A stretch of 33,283 bases of DNA from Wolbachia endosymbiont of Cylisticus convexus (GCF_003344345.1 NZ_QPIP01000009.1:1-33283), one strand, 5' to 3'; positions 9,075 through 18,516 are shown, counted from the first letter of the stretch. Notes: a model not told the origin generated them from the letters alone. Translations and numbers: made by a program.

Positions 9075-10418
9075 TTAAATATTATCAAATAATTCCTTTA
9101 ATTCTTTCACAGAAACAATCTGCTCTTCTTTATTAACTTTTTCTATTATATAATCTGTCACTTTATACTCAAGCGCTTGCCCTCTAACTAATTCTTGAAA
9201 TTGCTTATCTGACTTAAAATGCTTAAGTACCCTGTCGAATTGCACATCTTTACTGACATATTGATTTACAATAACATTCAAAATATCATTTTGAGTTAAT
9301 GATATTTTATATTTTGCACTAAATCTCATAAATAACATAGCAAGCTTTACGCGTTTCCCAGCTTCTTTACAAGGATCATCTTGAATACCCATTTCTCTTT
9401 GCACTCTTTGTTGCTCCTGTTTTACTATTTCTATAGGTAAATCAAAATTATAATTAGCATCCAAATAATCAAGTAACTCCTTTTTGATTAAGAGATTCCT
9501 CATTTCAGTGCATTGACCACTAATCACTTTTTTTGCATGACTTATCAGTGCAGAGTAATCTTGAAAACCAATACTCTTAGCTATTTCATCATCACTTTCA
9601 AAATCTTTGACAACTTGGATTTTATTAACTCGCACAAAAAAATCGGCTTCCTGTCCTGCAAGGGAAATGACTTGATAATCTTCAGGAAATTTCAACTTAA
9701 AATTTTTTGTTTCTCCCTTTTTCATACCAGTTAATTGATCCTCAAAACCATTAATAAATGTGCCAGACCCTAAATTAACAGCAAAATTTTTGCTACTTCC
9801 ACCCTGAAAGAGCTTATTCCTAATCCGTCCTTCAAAATCAATTATCAATTTATCCCCATCTTTCGCTTGATAAGAAGCATCTTCAACAGAGATAAAGGAG
9901 GGAAACTTTATTTTGGTGGAATCAATGAATTCTTTTATATCTCCCTCTTCAATCTTTACTTCAATTTTTCTTAAGTTTATTTTATCAAGATCTATTACTG
10001 GTACTTCCGGCATCGATTCAAAAGATAGCTTGTATACAAAATTGCCTTCCTCATTCTCTTTGCTCAAATTTGGTAATGATATAACATCAACCCTAGGATA
10101 GATGTGGAACTTGACTTCGATTTTTTTTATCAAATCACTTGAGCAATGATCTATTGCATTATTCATCACATATTCCAAAGCTTCGTTTTTATAATTTGCA
10201 ACAACAAGGTCATAAGGCATCTTTCCAGCCCTAAATCCAGGTGACTTCGCATTTTCTGCTATCTCTTGCAACCTGGAATTTACCTTTTGTTTTATATAAT
10301 CACCACTAACTGTGATTTCATATTCGTGCCTTAGTTTACCTACGCTTAACTCTTTGTAAGTATACATATCATTTGATGCATCTGGTTCAACTATATTTTG
10401 GGGTGCGTTATTAGACAT
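9075..10418 (-). CDS. tig: Trigger factor (ribosome-bound chaperone)
   Basis: Trigger factor binds at the ribosome exit tunnel and shields nascent chains. The N-terminal ribosome-docking domain carries the signature GFRAGKMP (about residues 62-69), which binds protein L23, itself encoded in this window. A middle FKBP-type prolyl isomerase domain follows (from [14 protein letters not shown] through [15 protein letters not shown]). The helical C-terminal chaperone arms complete the 447 aa. I used the ATG at 10418. A second ATG 17 codons in (before YTYKEL) is possible, since the first residues are poorly conserved and neither start has a clear Shine-Dalgarno site. It is first in the proteostasis cluster. 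Confidence 0.96.
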   Translation of the reverse strand: MSNNAPQNIVEPDASNDMYTYKELSVGKLRHEYEITVSGDYIKQKVNSRLQEIAENAKSPGFRAGKMPYDLVVANYKNEALEYVMNNAIDHCSSDLIKKIEVKFHIYPRVDVISLPNLSKENEEGNFVYKLSFESMPEVPVIDLDKINLRKIEVKIEEGDIKEFIDSTKIKFPSFISVEDASYQAKDGDKLIIDFEGRIRNKLFQGGSSKNFAVNLGSGTFINGFEDQLTGMKKGETKNFKLKFPEDYQVISLAGQEADFFVRVNKIQVVKDFESDDEIAKSIGFQDYSALISHAKKVISGQCTEMRNLLIKKELLDYLDANYNFDLPIEIVKQEQQRVQREMGIQDDPCKEAGKRVKLAMLFMRFSAKYKISLTQNDILNVIVNQYVSKDVQFDRVLKHFKSDKQFQELVRGQALEYKVTDYIIEKVNKEEQIVSVKELKELFDNI

Positions 10419-10462
10419 TATGATTCATTAATTGATATTTTAATTTATATCTTAATAAGATT

Positions 10463-10490
10463 ATTTTACCACAATCTAAGTTAAATGCAA
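10463..10490 (-). promoter_or_regulatory. Candidate sigma-70 promoter of tig-clpP-clpX-lon
   Basis: On the minus strand, TTGCAT (10485-10490) and TAAAAT (10463-10468) are separated by 16 bases, close to the sigma-70 consensus. They would start transcription near 10456, about 40 nt before the tig ATG. The inference rests on sequence alone in an AT-rich region. Confidence 0.45.
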
Positions 10491-10575
10491 TCCTTAAGAA
10501 CAGGTTTTTATACAAACAAAAGTGTATTAAGTGATTATAAATTTTCCCTTAAAACCCAAGTCACATGACTTTAAG

Positions 10576-10657
10576 TGCGGATAGAGGGACTTGAACCCCC
10601 ACGAGCAAGCTCACCAGGACCTAAACCTGGCACGTCTACCAATTTCGCCATATCCGC
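10576..10657 (-). tRNA. tRNA-Leu (anticodon UAG)
   Basis: This is a class II tRNA of 82 nt. The acceptor stem GCGGATA pairs with TATCCGC and is followed by discriminator A. The D-arm contains TTGGTAGAC. The anticodon stem CCAGG/CCTGG encloses loop TTTAGGT, giving anticodon TAG (reads CUA and other CUN codons). The long variable arm (GAGC-TT-GCTC) and the T-arm GGGGG-TTCAAGT-CCCTC confirm leucine identity. CCA is not encoded after the discriminator base. It stands alone between tig and dolP, and its 5' side faces dolP. Confidence 0.95.
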
Positions 10658-10677
10658 AAGAGCCCTTCAGTAACTTA

Positions 10678-10706
10678 TAGATAACCATTTCTGTCATCTT
10701 ATGCAA
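10678..10706 (-). promoter_or_regulatory. Candidate promoter of tRNA-Leu
   Basis: On the minus strand TTGCAT (10701-10706) is followed 17 bases later by TATCTA (10678-10683), about 20 bases before the mature tRNA 5' end. The -35 hexamer matches the one seen before tig. The -10 match is only moderate. Confidence 0.3.
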
Positions 10707-10812
10707 TTTAAAGATTAGATTACAGTGTCACAAACTGAACTAATAACACTGGCTTCACTAAATCTAAGTCTTAATCACTTTAAAATATTTAAAGTTTATT
10801 CAATTTATAGTA

Positions 10813-10840
10813 TTTACACAATAAAAAAGCTTATTAATAT
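10813..10840 (+). promoter_or_regulatory. Candidate promoter of the BON-domain lipoprotein gene
   Basis: TTTACA (10813-10818) and TAATAT (10835-10840) are separated by 16 bases and lie 35 nt before the ATG at 10875. The match to sigma-70 is good, but the background is very AT-rich. Confidence 0.35.
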
Positions 10841-10874
10841 TTCTTAATTAAAGCTCTAATTCTGGAAATTAATA

Positions 10875-11468
10875 ATGAGATTAATAGCAAGCTTCTTACT
10901 CGCAATTTTTCTGATTACACAGAATGGCTGCACGACTCTTGTGGGTAGTATAGTGATAACAGCAACGGCTACAGCAATAACAATGCAAGATAAATCCTTG
11001 GGAAACATTGTTGATGATACAACTATAGTAATAAGAATCAATAGGGGGCTCTTAAAACATGGACTATTCTCATCCATAAAAGTTAAAGTGAGTGAAGGAA
11101 GAGTATTACTCATTGGAAATGTTGATAGTCCTGAAAAGCAACTTACAGCAGAAAAAATAGCTTGGCAGCAGAAAGAGATTAAAGAAGTGATAAATGAAAT
11201 AAGAGTCACACCAATTCAAATGACTTCTATGCTAGACGTTACTGTAGATGGTATGATAACAGCAGAGATAAGAACAAGACTTTTGGGAAAAAGAAATATT
11301 AAATCAATTAATTATAGCGTTAATACAGTTGATAGAGTCGTTTATTTGATGGGCATAGCTCAAAACAAGGCGGAATTAAAGTCTGTAGTAGCAATTGCAA
11401 GAAAAGTAAAAGGAGTGAAGCAAGTGGTAAGTTATGTAAGGTATAGACATAGCAAATTGCGTCATTGA
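10875..11468 (+). CDS. dolP: DolP/OsmY-like lipoprotein with two BON domains
   Basis: This is a small envelope lipoprotein of 197 aa. The N-terminus is a signal segment (about residues 1-18, LIASFLLAIFLI) ending at Cys19 in QNGCTTL, a lipobox-like site. Two BON domains follow, at about residues 45-112 and 118-192, each with the V.L.G.V pattern (VLLIGNV, VVYLMGIA). The layout matches E. coli DolP (YraP), including VDDTT after the anchor and the VYNEIR-like VINEIR between domains. DolP sits on the inner face of the outer membrane, binds anionic lipids and supports outer-membrane integrity and BAM function. That role is known for E. coli and only inferred here. The gene stands alone, with a candidate promoter just upstream. 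Confidence 0.82.
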   Translation: MRLIASFLLAIFLITQNGCTTLVGSIVITATATAITMQDKSLGNIVDDTTIVIRINRGLLKHGLFSSIKVKVSEGRVLLIGNVDSPEKQLTAEKIAWQQKEIKEVINEIRVTPIQMTSMLDVTVDGMITAEIRTRLLGKRNIKSINYSVNTVDRVVYLMGIAQNKAELKSVVAIARKVKGVKQVVSYVRYRHSKLRH

Positions 11469-11512
11469 TGAAAATTGACTTGAGTGTTAGCGTTGTGTAA
11501 CTAAGCAATAAA

Positions 11513-11527
11513 ACTCCTTTAGGGAGT
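11513..11527. terminator. Possible small intrinsic terminator hairpin
   Basis: ACTCC (11513-11517) and GGAGT (11523-11527) form a 5-bp stem with a 5-base loop, 44 bases after the dolP stop. On the minus strand it is followed by TTTTATT, as for a rho-independent terminator. On the plus strand the downstream tract is weaker. The short stem makes this tentative. Confidence 0.3.
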
Positions 11528-11528
11528 G

Positions 11529-12093
11529 TTAAATATTATTGCCTCTTTCTATAATTTTGAGCTGCTTCCTTAGGTTATGCAAGAAGTCTATTGTATCGCT
11601 TTTTTCCTTCAAATCAGGATCAGAGTTCTTCTATATCTTTCCTAACTTGCTCTTTTGCAAATTCTATCTGTCTTTCTATATATTTTCTGGCTTTTCCTGT
11701 TGCAAACGGCACTTGTTTCCATATCGCTTAGATTGCGCTCAATTGCTCTTTCAATTCCTCATGCTTTTATGAAGCTATACATTCTTTTATCTCATCATTC
11801 TTCGTGATAAATTCAGCATATTTTTCTAATAATTTTGCATCTAATTTATCACTCTTTGCAAAGTGATTGCATGCTTTTGCAAACCCGATTTGGGTGAGCT
11901 CTATGAACAACTATGTTATAATAATTTTATTACAAGCTTTTCGTAACCCCCTGTTTACACATAACTTAACAAATACGTTAGCCATTTTTGACTTTATAAA
12001 CTCAGATATAGCTGTCTCGACATTTTCTATACGCTGATGTTTATTACTGATTGAGATATCAAGCGTTTCTTTTGAAACATCAAAAATACCCAT
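11529..12093 (-). pseudogene. IS110-family transposase, truncated and decayed
   Basis: This is the N-terminal half of an IS110/IS902-type (DEDD) transposase. It opens with MGIFDVSKETLDIS, matching the GIDVSK start that carries the first catalytic Asp. After an in-frame TAG at 11911-11913 it continues in the same frame with FAKACNHFAKSDKLDAKLL, the family's second conserved block with another acidic residue. Two further in-frame stops and one frame change follow, with a last homologous piece starting DPDLKEKSD and stopping at 11529. The C-terminal Transposase_20 domain with its catalytic Ser is absent. IS110 elements lack the usual terminal inverted repeats, so I cannot place the ends. It is a dead remnant. 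Confidence 0.8.
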
Positions 12094-12310
12094 TTTGTAC
12101 CTACAAATATAATCAAATAATGCTGTACAGGATTGTTTTTAGATCCTTCTACCGTTCGTACTACATTTTTTAAGCTAGGAGTATTCCTACCATTTTTATC
12201 AATCCAGTTTGCTCATTATAACTTTACGGCTTTGATTTTATATATAATCCAGATTAGGCACTAAGTTGGTAAAAACGAAAGCGCTTTTTTGATGGAACTG
12301 CGCAAAAAGA

Positions 12311-12343
12311 CTGGATGCCAGTGTCGAGCACTGGAATGACACC
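12311..12343. repeat. Wolbachia-type palindromic intergenic repeat
   Basis: The core CCAGTG-tcgag-CACTGG (12318-12334) is a perfect 6-bp stem, flanked by CTGGATG on the left and AATGACACC on the right. From general knowledge, variants of 'CTGGAT.CCAGTG.....CACTGGAATGACA' recur between genes in Wolbachia genomes, probably as a non-autonomous palindromic element. Only one copy occurs in this window. Confidence 0.65.
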
Positions 12344-12451
12344 CTCCATATAAACATTAAGAAATTTACTAAACAGGAAAAAGGCAAAAGAAACCCTGTC
12401 AGCTACTATCTATTTTTTTAATTGGCGTTTTTTATTGTCTTAAATGCTTTA

Positions 12452-12471
12452 ATAAGCGCATTTTAGCTTAT
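12452..12471. repeat. Short inverted repeat ATAAGC-8-GCTTAT
   Basis: ATAAGC (12452-12457) and GCTTAT (12466-12471) can form a 6-bp hairpin with an 8-base loop, in the fabG upstream region. It could be a regulatory or terminator structure, but no T-tract follows. Chance is possible. Confidence 0.3.
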
Positions 12472-12710
12472 GTAGGTGAAAGTTTTATAAAGACATAGAG
12501 TGCACATAGTGCAAAAAATTAAACATCAAGTATATTGAGTTTTTTGTCGTTTTATCTGCACAGACTGAAATATAGCTTCACTCTCAATAATAAGGAAGTT
12601 TGCCAAGTAAGTTTTGTCGTTTCTATTAAATGAAAGTTATGATTTATGAAAAAAATCTATTGCAAGCCTGTCAATATTCTGTTAAGAGCTGAGGTAATAT
12701 AAAAATTATT

Positions 12711-13445
12711 ATGTTTAGATTAGAGAACAAGAAATTTCTGATTACTGGTGCGTCAGGCGGAATAGGTCAGGCAATTGTAGAAGTTATGCATAAAGCCGGA
12801 GCAACTTTATGTATTTCTGGCACAAAAAAAGAAGTACTCGAAGAAGTTGCTAAAAAATATGAAAAAAACATTCATGTACTTCCTTGTGACTTATCAAATG
12901 CTGAGGAGGTAAATCAATTAATAAATAAAGCAAGTGAATTGATGAAAGGCTTTGATGGGCTCATATGCAATGCAGGCATTACACAAGACAGTTTATTGCT
13001 GAGGATGACAGATGAAGTATGGCAAAAGGTGATTGACATTAATTTGACCTCCACATTTAAGCTAAATAGAGAAGCATGCAAGAAATTAATTAAAAATAAT
13101 TGGGGAAGAATTATAAATATTTCCTCAATAGTAGGTTTAACAGGCAATGCCGGGCAAGTAAATTATGCAGCTTCTAAAGCTGGGGTAATAGCCATGAGTA
13201 AATCTATAGCAAAAGAAGTTGCAAGTCGTGATATAACAGTAAATTGTATTGCTCCTGGATTTATAGATACTAAAATGACCGAAGTTTTAAATGAAGGACA
13301 AAAGGAAAAAATATTAGATAATATCCCAATGAAAAGAATGGGAACAGGGAAAGAAATAGCAGCAGGAGCCCTGTTTTTAGCAAGCGATGAGGCAAAATAT
13401 ATAACGGGGCATGTGCTTAACATCAATGGTGGACTATTCATGTAG
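12711..13445 (+). CDS. fabG: 3-oxoacyl-[acyl-carrier-protein] reductase FabG
   Basis: FabG is a cytosolic short-chain dehydrogenase that reduces 3-oxoacyl-ACP with NADPH in type II fatty acid synthesis. The Rossmann motif TGASGGIG is at residues 13-20, NAG at 87-89, and the catalytic set Asn111, Ser139, Tyr152 and Lys156 is complete (YAASK). The tail ends in NINGGLFM, as FabG proteins do. At 244 aa it has standard length. It appears monocistronic here, with no other fab or acp gene beside it. Other SDR reductases have the same motifs, but the length, the tail and the GSxxG-like pattern favour FabG. Confidence 0.94.
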   Translation: MFRLENKKFLITGASGGIGQAIVEVMHKAGATLCISGTKKEVLEEVAKKYEKNIHVLPCDLSNAEEVNQLINKASELMKGFDGLICNAGITQDSLLLRMTDEVWQKVIDINLTSTFKLNREACKKLIKNNWGRIINISSIVGLTGNAGQVNYAASKAGVIAMSKSIAKEVASRDITVNCIAPGFIDTKMTEVLNEGQKEKILDNIPMKRMGTGKEIAAGALFLASDEAKYITGHVLNINGGLFM

Positions 13446-13538
13446 CAACACTTATTTGTGGACAAATTATAAGTTTTACCCTAAAATAAATATATATAGG
13501 TTTAGATTCGCGTTAGTTTATTACTTGGAGGCAGAAGA

Positions 13539-13874
13539 ATGAGCTATATAATAAAAAAGTTTTTTGATGCTTTATGTATAGTGTTATTTCTCTCTTTCTC
13601 AGGTTACGCAAGTGCCGCTAACGGTATAGATGATACAACTGCCCAAGTAATATGCAATATTATTGGTTATATTTGGGGAATAGGTGGACCGCTTATGACT
13701 GTAGTAATAATAGGTGCAGCTTTGCTTGCAATATTTGGCAGAATGCCATGGCCAGCTCTCTTTGCCTTAGGTATGTTTTGTGGTGTATTTTTTGGTGCCA
13801 AAGCGATTATAATGAAAATTATACCCGATAGCATTAAACAAGATAGTATGTTGAGCAAGTGTGGGGAAAAATAA
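13539..13874 (+). CDS. virB2: VirB2/TrbC-family type IV secretion pilin
   Basis: This is a small hydrophobic protein of 111 aa. An N-terminal signal peptide (about residues 1-27, ending ASAA) is followed by two membrane segments at about 40-62 and 68-88. The short polar turn between them (GRMPWPALF) is typical of VirB2 pilins of Rickettsiales. VirB2 is the pilus subunit of the P-type (VirB/D4) type IV secretion system used to deliver effectors into the host cell. The start is supported by a strong GGAGG at 13527-13531, seven bases upstream. No other vir genes are nearby, consistent with the scattered vir clusters of this group. Its stop is separated by one base from the stop of the convergent protease gene. 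Confidence 0.85.
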   Translation: MSYIIKKFFDALCIVLFLSFSGYASAANGIDDTTAQVICNIIGYIWGIGGPLMTVVIIGAALLAIFGRMPWPALFALGMFCGVFFGAKAIIMKIIPDSIKQDSMLSKCGEK

Positions 13875-13875
13875 C

Positions 13876-15165
13876 TTAAAAATCAGGATGTTTTTGTGTG
13901 TATTGTTGCTTCATATCTTCAATTTGCAGCAAGTAAGAGCTATCTTTCGGTAAAGTTTTAACAGCTAACTCAGCGTACTTCATAAATTTCTTTAAATTAC
14001 CTTCAATACAAGCCTTTTTTGTCAAAGCAAAATAATACATTGCCATATCAGCACTACGTTTATATGCAATACTTAAATACTTCCAGACAAAAGCGTTATT
14101 TGCTTCTACGCTTGCAATCCGCTCCAGGTAAAAAATTGCCTTCTCTATGTCACCGTGTAATAATAAAGTGTGAGATAACGCAAGTTTCACTAAATAGTTG
14201 TTCTTCTCAGATAAATATCTAAGTGATTCTTCATACATTTTTATTGCTTCACTTAAATTTCCAGCTTTGTATAGCATCTCTGCTTTTAATTCATATAAGT
14301 AAGGATCATTGCGTGACTCTTGAATCAATGAATTAACTTTAGCAATAGCCTCTTCTATCTTTCCTTGCCTATAGTCAATTACAGCATCTACATACTTAGA
14401 ATTATCTTCATATTTATTAGATAACACATGAATAGGGGTAAAAAAAGAGTCTAGCTTTGCAACCATACGCTCAAACTTCAGTAATTTATCTGCAAGAATT
14501 GGTTTTATATTGTTTTTAACCTTATAATTCTGTACAGCAAATATGCGTTTATCACTAAGTGGGTGAGTACGGAAATACTCCTCAGCATTCTCATACTCAA
14601 TACTTTTAAAATAGTCAAAAATCTCTTTCATACCCGAATTATCATAGCCAGATTCATCAAGATATCTTAAAGCATAGCCATCTGCTACACTCTCTTGCTC
14701 TTGAGAATAGTTAAAAAATAACCTTGAACTAAGCGTTACACCACTAAGCAAGATTGCACTAGCAACCTGAGGGTTAATGACAACACTAGAAACTAATCCT
14801 ACCATATAACTAATCATTGCTATTGATTGAAAATAACCTATAGCACTACTCATTTGTAATACATGACCAGCAGATATATGAGCAATTTCATGTGCTAATA
14901 TACCAAGTAAGACATAAGGTTCAGTCGAATATTGCAAAAGCCCTAAATGAATGAAGATACTGTTATTGTTAATTACAAAAGCATTAATCGATCTATCATT
15001 AACTATAAAAACTTTTATTTGATCATTATCAATATCCGCAGCAGAAAATAAAGGTTGCGCTAGATCCTTCACTACCGCTTCCACTTCACTATCTCTAATA
15101 ATACTAACAGAGTAAGCGCTATTACAATATGCAAAAAAGAACAGTAAAACAAAAAGCTTAGACAT
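13876..15165 (-). CDS. bepA: M48 family metalloprotease with TPR repeats (BepA-like)
   Basis: This is a periplasmic zinc metalloprotease and chaperone of 429 aa. A signal peptide spans about residues 1-19 (LFVLLFFFAYCNSAYS). The M48 domain has His92-Glu93-x-x-His96 (HEIAH) and the third zinc ligand Glu158 in ESVAD. Two hydrophobic stretches at about 110-145 may sit on the membrane. The C-terminal third consists of TPR-like helices (for example YKAGNLSEAIKMYEESL). This architecture is that of E. coli BepA (YfgC), which degrades stalled LptD and BamA in outer-membrane assembly. The role is inferred by homology. The gene is 71 nt downstream of ribB on the same strand and convergent with virB2. 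Confidence 0.85.
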   Translation of the reverse strand: MSKLFVLLFFFAYCNSAYSVSIIRDSEVEAVVKDLAQPLFSAADIDNDQIKVFIVNDRSINAFVINNNSIFIHLGLLQYSTEPYVLLGILAHEIAHISAGHVLQMSSAIGYFQSIAMISYMVGLVSSVVINPQVASAILLSGVTLSSRLFFNYSQEQESVADGYALRYLDESGYDNSGMKEIFDYFKSIEYENAEEYFRTHPLSDKRIFAVQNYKVKNNIKPILADKLLKFERMVAKLDSFFTPIHVLSNKYEDNSKYVDAVIDYRQGKIEEAIAKVNSLIQESRNDPYLYELKAEMLYKAGNLSEAIKMYEESLRYLSEKNNYLVKLALSHTLLLHGDIEKAIFYLERIASVEANNAFVWKYLSIAYKRSADMAMYYFALTKKACIEGNLKKFMKYAELAVKTLPKDSSYLLQIEDMKQQYTQKHPDF

Positions 15166-15236
15166 GGAAATTCCTTGTTTGTATAACTTTTAGGAATTTC
15201 ACATTTTAACACTTAAACTATACGAATCTATAAACG

Positions 15237-15881
15237 TTAGTTTAACTTTTTAACGTAACTGATAAGTTTATCGATTGTAGTTAACTTAATCTTATGTTGT
15301 TCAGCAAATTCAAGTAATCTAGGTAAACGCATCATAGAGCCATCATCATTCACTAATTCACAAATAACTGCTGAATGATCAAACTCTACTAACTTCGCTA
15401 TTTCAACACTCGCTTCAGTATGACCAGCACGTTGTGCCACCCCACCTTTATGTGTAATTACAGGGAAAACATGACCTGGAGTTATGATGTCATCCTGAGT
15501 GCCATCCTTGTTGATAGCAGCATGTATAGTTTTCGTTCTATCCTCTGCTGAAACACCAGTTGTAATGCCATAACGTGCATCAATTGATGTAGTAAATGCG
15601 GTATGATTTTCACCAATATTTTTCTTTTCCATGAAATTAAGGCCCAACCTTTTCATGTGAAATTTAGTCATTGCTAAGCAAACAATCCCTGTACCGTACT
15701 TAACCATAAAAGCCATATGTTCTGGTTTTACTTTTTCAGCTAAAACAACCAAATCACCTTCATTCTCTCTATTTTCATCATCAACTAAAATGAACAATTT
15801 ACCAGAACGAGCGTCCTCTAATACATCTTCCACAGAAGAAATACCAGGTAGACTCATTAAAGCATAAGTGGCCTGTACCAT
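15237..15881 (-). CDS. ribB: 3,4-dihydroxy-2-butanone-4-phosphate synthase
   Basis: RibB converts ribulose 5-phosphate to 3,4-dihydroxy-2-butanone 4-phosphate plus formate, a branch of riboflavin synthesis. The family motif DDENRENEGDL (about residues 34-44) supplies acidic metal ligands. RAGHTEAS (about 152-159) carries the metal-binding His and catalytic Glu. The protein is 214 aa, so it is a stand-alone RibB and not fused to GTP cyclohydrolase II (RibA). Riboflavin is one of the vitamins Wolbachia can make and may supply to insect hosts. It lies 3 nt after greA on the same strand. Confidence 0.95.
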   Translation of the reverse strand: MVQATYALMSLPGISSVEDVLEDARSGKLFILVDDENRENEGDLVVLAEKVKPEHMAFMVKYGTGIVCLAMTKFHMKRLGLNFMEKKNIGENHTAFTTSIDARYGITTGVSAEDRTKTIHAAINKDGTQDDIITPGHVFPVITHKGGVAQRAGHTEASVEIAKLVEFDHSAVICELVNDDGSMMRLPRLLEFAEQHKIKLTTIDKLISYVKKLN

Positions 15882-15884
15882 AAT

Positions 15885-16379
15885 TTACTTAAATTCAATC
15901 TTAACTACTTTATACAATTTTTCTCCATTTGGCACTATCACTTCCACATACTCACCGACTTTTTTGCCAATTAAAGCACTCCCGAGTGGTGAATCGGTAG
16001 AGATCAACTGCTTTGAAGCATCAGCTTCATACCCACTTACAATCTTATAAACATATTCCACTTCACCGTTATTATCACTTAACATGCTTAATGTCACAGT
16101 TGCACCAAACATTACTGAATCACCAGACAAATTTTTTACTTCTATTACTTCCGCATGTGAGAGCTTACTTTCTATCTCCATTATACGGCCTTCAATAAAA
16201 CCTAACCTTTCCCGTGCTGCATGATACTCTGCATTTTCAGACAAATCACCTTGATCACGAGCATCAGAAATAGCCTGTATCACAGAAGGTTTTTCTTCCT
16301 TTAATTTTTCAAGTTCGGCTTGCATATTCTCAAAACCTTCCCTCGTCATAGGAAATTTATTAATAATGGATGAAGCCAT
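15885..16379 (-). CDS. greA: Transcription elongation factor GreA
   Basis: GreA enters the RNA polymerase secondary channel and stimulates cleavage of backtracked RNA. The N-terminal coiled coil carries the acidic tip motif DLSENAEYHAARE. The C-terminal FKBP-like domain follows, with PLGSALIGKKVGE. I chose the ATG at 16379 (164 aa) because AGGTGG at 16385-16390 lies five bases upstream. The longer GTG start at 16388 would overlap this site. The ribosome-binding site overlaps the atpA stop codon, so greA is probably translated together with atpA. Confidence 0.96.
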   Translation of the reverse strand: MASSIINKFPMTREGFENMQAELEKLKEEKPSVIQAISDARDQGDLSENAEYHAARERLGFIEGRIMEIESKLSHAEVIEVKNLSGDSVMFGATVTLSMLSDNNGEVEYVYKIVSGYEADASKQLISTDSPLGSALIGKKVGEYVEVIVPNGEKLYKVVKIEFK

Positions 16380-16388
16380 AATCACCAC

Positions 16389-17930
16389 CTAAACGCAATT
16401 AAATTGAGTAACGAAATTACTCACAATGTTAAAAATATCACCTTTTATATCATCACTCATGTCATTTGACAACTTTTTTAAAACTCCAGGATGCACAGTT
16501 TGAAAATAATTGATAAGATTGTACTCGAATTTATTGATACTGCTTATCTGTATCTTACTTAATTGATCATATAGATTAGAAAAGATATACATGAGCACTA
16601 CTTGCTCTTCTATTGACATAGGTGAATGCTGTTTTTGCTTTAATAGTTCAATAAGACATTTACCCTTGTCTAACGACAATTGAACACTAGCATCAAGATC
16701 AGAACCAAATTTAGCAAAGTCTTCCAATTCTCTATATTGAGCCAAACTTAGCTTTACAGAGCCAGCAACTTTTTTCACAGATTTTAATTGTGCAGCAGAG
16801 CCAACCCGAGAAACTGATAAACCTATATTCACCGCAGGGCGAAATCCTTTGTGAAACAACTCAGACTCAAGAAAAATTTGCCCATCGGTAATTGAAATCA
16901 CATTAGTTGGAACATATGCAGATACATCACCGGCCTGAGTTTCAATAATCGGCAAAGCAGTCAAAGACCCATGTCCTTTTTCATCAGACATTTTAGCAGC
17001 TCTTTCAAGCAAGCGAGAATGTACATAGAATATATCTCCAGGATAGGCTTCACGACCAGGAGGACGTCTGAGCAATAAGGACATCTGCCTATATGCCACA
17101 GCATGCTTAGATAAATCATCATATACCACCAAGCAATGCATTCCATTATCACGGAAAAATTCTCCAATAGTGCAACCGGTATAAGGTGCTAAAAATTGCA
17201 TAGGCGCGCAGTCAGATGCACTAGCGACAACTACAGTTGTATACTCTAATGCTCCACTTTCTTTTAGCTTGTTTACCACTTTTACCACTGTTGAAATTTT
17301 TTGTCCGATAGCAACATAAACACAATAAACTTTTTGATTTTTTTCTACTTCGTCATTTATCTTCTTCTGATTAATGATAGTATCAAGCGCGATAGTAGTT
17401 TTCCCGATTTGTCTGTCGCCAATAATTAATTCACGTTGCCCTCTACCTATTGGAATTAGCAAATCTATAATCTTAATTCCCGTTTGCAGAGGTTCATGCA
17501 CAGATTTACGATCAATAATGCCTGGCGCTTTAGATTCTATATTCATTTTGTTTTTGGCTCTAATTTCTCCGCCATCATCTATAGGATGGCCCAGCGCATT
17601 TACAACTCTCCCTAATAATTCATGACCTACAGGCACTTGTACAACATCGCCACTACATTTTACAACCTCCCCTTCTTTTACATCACGGTCATTGCCAAGC
17701 ACAACTATTCCAGCTGTATCATGATCTAAATCAAGAACTATTCCTTCTACACCGCTTGCAAAAAATACCTTTTCACCAAACTTTGCTTTTTCCAGCCCAT
17801 AAACCAATGCAATACCATCTGTTACTGAAATTATTTCACCTATACTTTCCCGCTTTATAGGATTATCAAATGTCTCAACTTTTTCTCTTATTATACTTTC
17901 TATCTCGGAAAAATTCATACCGTTCTTCAT
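16389..17930 (-). CDS. atpA: ATP synthase F1 subunit alpha
   Basis: AtpA is the non-catalytic nucleotide-binding subunit of F1. The P-loop reads GDRQIGKT (GDRQTGKT is usual). The family signature is recognisable near [17 protein letters not shown], including the arginine finger in SVSRVGS. I chose the ATG at 17930 (513 aa). It overlaps the atpH stop as ATGA, and AAGGA lies seven bases upstream. The TTG at 17936 is less likely. The atpH-atpA pair is separated here from the gamma, beta and epsilon genes, which are not in the window; this split is common in Rickettsiales. Confidence 0.97.
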   Translation of the reverse strand: MKNGMNFSEIESIIREKVETFDNPIKRESIGEIISVTDGIALVYGLEKAKFGEKVFFASGVEGIVLDLDHDTAGIVVLGNDRDVKEGEVVKCSGDVVQVPVGHELLGRVVNALGHPIDDGGEIRAKNKMNIESKAPGIIDRKSVHEPLQTGIKIIDLLIPIGRGQRELIIGDRQIGKTTIALDTIINQKKINDEVEKNQKVYCVYVAIGQKISTVVKVVNKLKESGALEYTTVVVASASDCAPMQFLAPYTGCTIGEFFRDNGMHCLVVYDDLSKHAVAYRQMSLLLRRPPGREAYPGDIFYVHSRLLERAAKMSDEKGHGSLTALPIIETQAGDVSAYVPTNVISITDGQIFLESELFHKGFRPAVNIGLSVSRVGSAAQLKSVKKVAGSVKLSLAQYRELEDFAKFGSDLDASVQLSLDKGKCLIELLKQKQHSPMSIEEQVVLMYIFSNLYDQLSKIQISSINKFEYNLINYFQTVHPGVLKKLSNDMSDDIKGDIFNIVSNFVTQFNCV

Positions 17931-18478
17931 ACACAATTCCTTACTTTTAATATTTCCATTTTACTTAAGCCAACTAATCTATCTAAGTAACTTTTTAGCG
18001 AAGCATCGATTAAATTAAAACCATACCTAACTACGAAACCACCTAGTATAGAAGGGTCAACCACATTACTGACTTTTATTATTTTACCAAGAAAGCTCAA
18101 AGATTCAGTAATTATTTTTATATCAGGTTTCCTTAAAACCTCTGCTGATTTTATAGTGATTTCCAATTCATTTTCACTTTCCCTTACAAGACTTAAGAAT
18201 TTCTCTAATATAAGGATTAATAAACGGGAGCGCTTATTTGCAAGTGTAACCATAATAAACTTCACTAAGTTTTCACTCAAGTTCTCATTTATAAAAAGTA
18301 TTGCCTCTTTTTTCTTTGCAAGAGAAGTCATAGGATAGGATAGGCATATCAAAACATCATGTCGATCTTTAAAAAAAGCCAATAAAAATTCTACCTCTTT
18401 TCTTATAGTACCTAGCTTATTTTCTGAGACATAAAACAGCGCTCTAGCATAAGATGAAACTAAATTATTGCTTTTCAT
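17927..18478 (-). CDS. atpH: ATP synthase F1 subunit delta
   Basis: AtpH forms part of the peripheral stalk, linking F1 alpha subunits to the membrane b subunits. The protein of 183 aa starts with the family pattern [12 protein letters not shown]. It ends with the conserved [23 protein letters not shown], typical of OSCP/delta proteins (shown here as a pattern and slightly diverged from 'GG..v.iGd.viDgSv...L..L'). It is followed by atpA with a 4-base overlap and preceded by yraN after a 38-nt gap. Confidence 0.93.
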   Translation of the reverse strand: MKSNNLVSSYARALFYVSENKLGTIRKEVEFLLAFFKDRHDVLICLSYPMTSLAKKKEAILFINENLSENLVKFIMVTLANKRSRLLILILEKFLSLVRESENELEITIKSAEVLRKPDIKIITESLSFLGKIIKVSNVVDPSILGGFVVRYGFNLIDASLKSYLDRLVGLSKMEILKVRNCV

Positions 18479-18516
18479 ATAAAATTACCTATTCTAGTAA
18501 ATCTAAGTTATTTCAG

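Larger units (their letters stand above)
12094..12710. other. Gene-poor stretch between IS110 remnant and fabG
   Basis: This 617-base stretch has no supported gene. It holds a minus-strand open frame of about 40 codons (12212 to about 12094, containing NGRNTPSLKNVVRTVEG) that I do not recognise, which then runs out of frame into the IS110 start. It also contains a hairpin repeat at 12318-12334, a 6-bp inverted repeat at 12452-12471 and the fabG leader. A GAGG at 12692-12695 is rather far from the fabG ATG to be its ribosome-binding site. Confidence 0.5.

Noticed and set aside
11539..11772. Plus-strand open frame of 77 codons
   Set aside because: It lies over the IS110 remnant on the opposite strand, and its composition (Phe, Leu, Cys) is that of a shadow frame.
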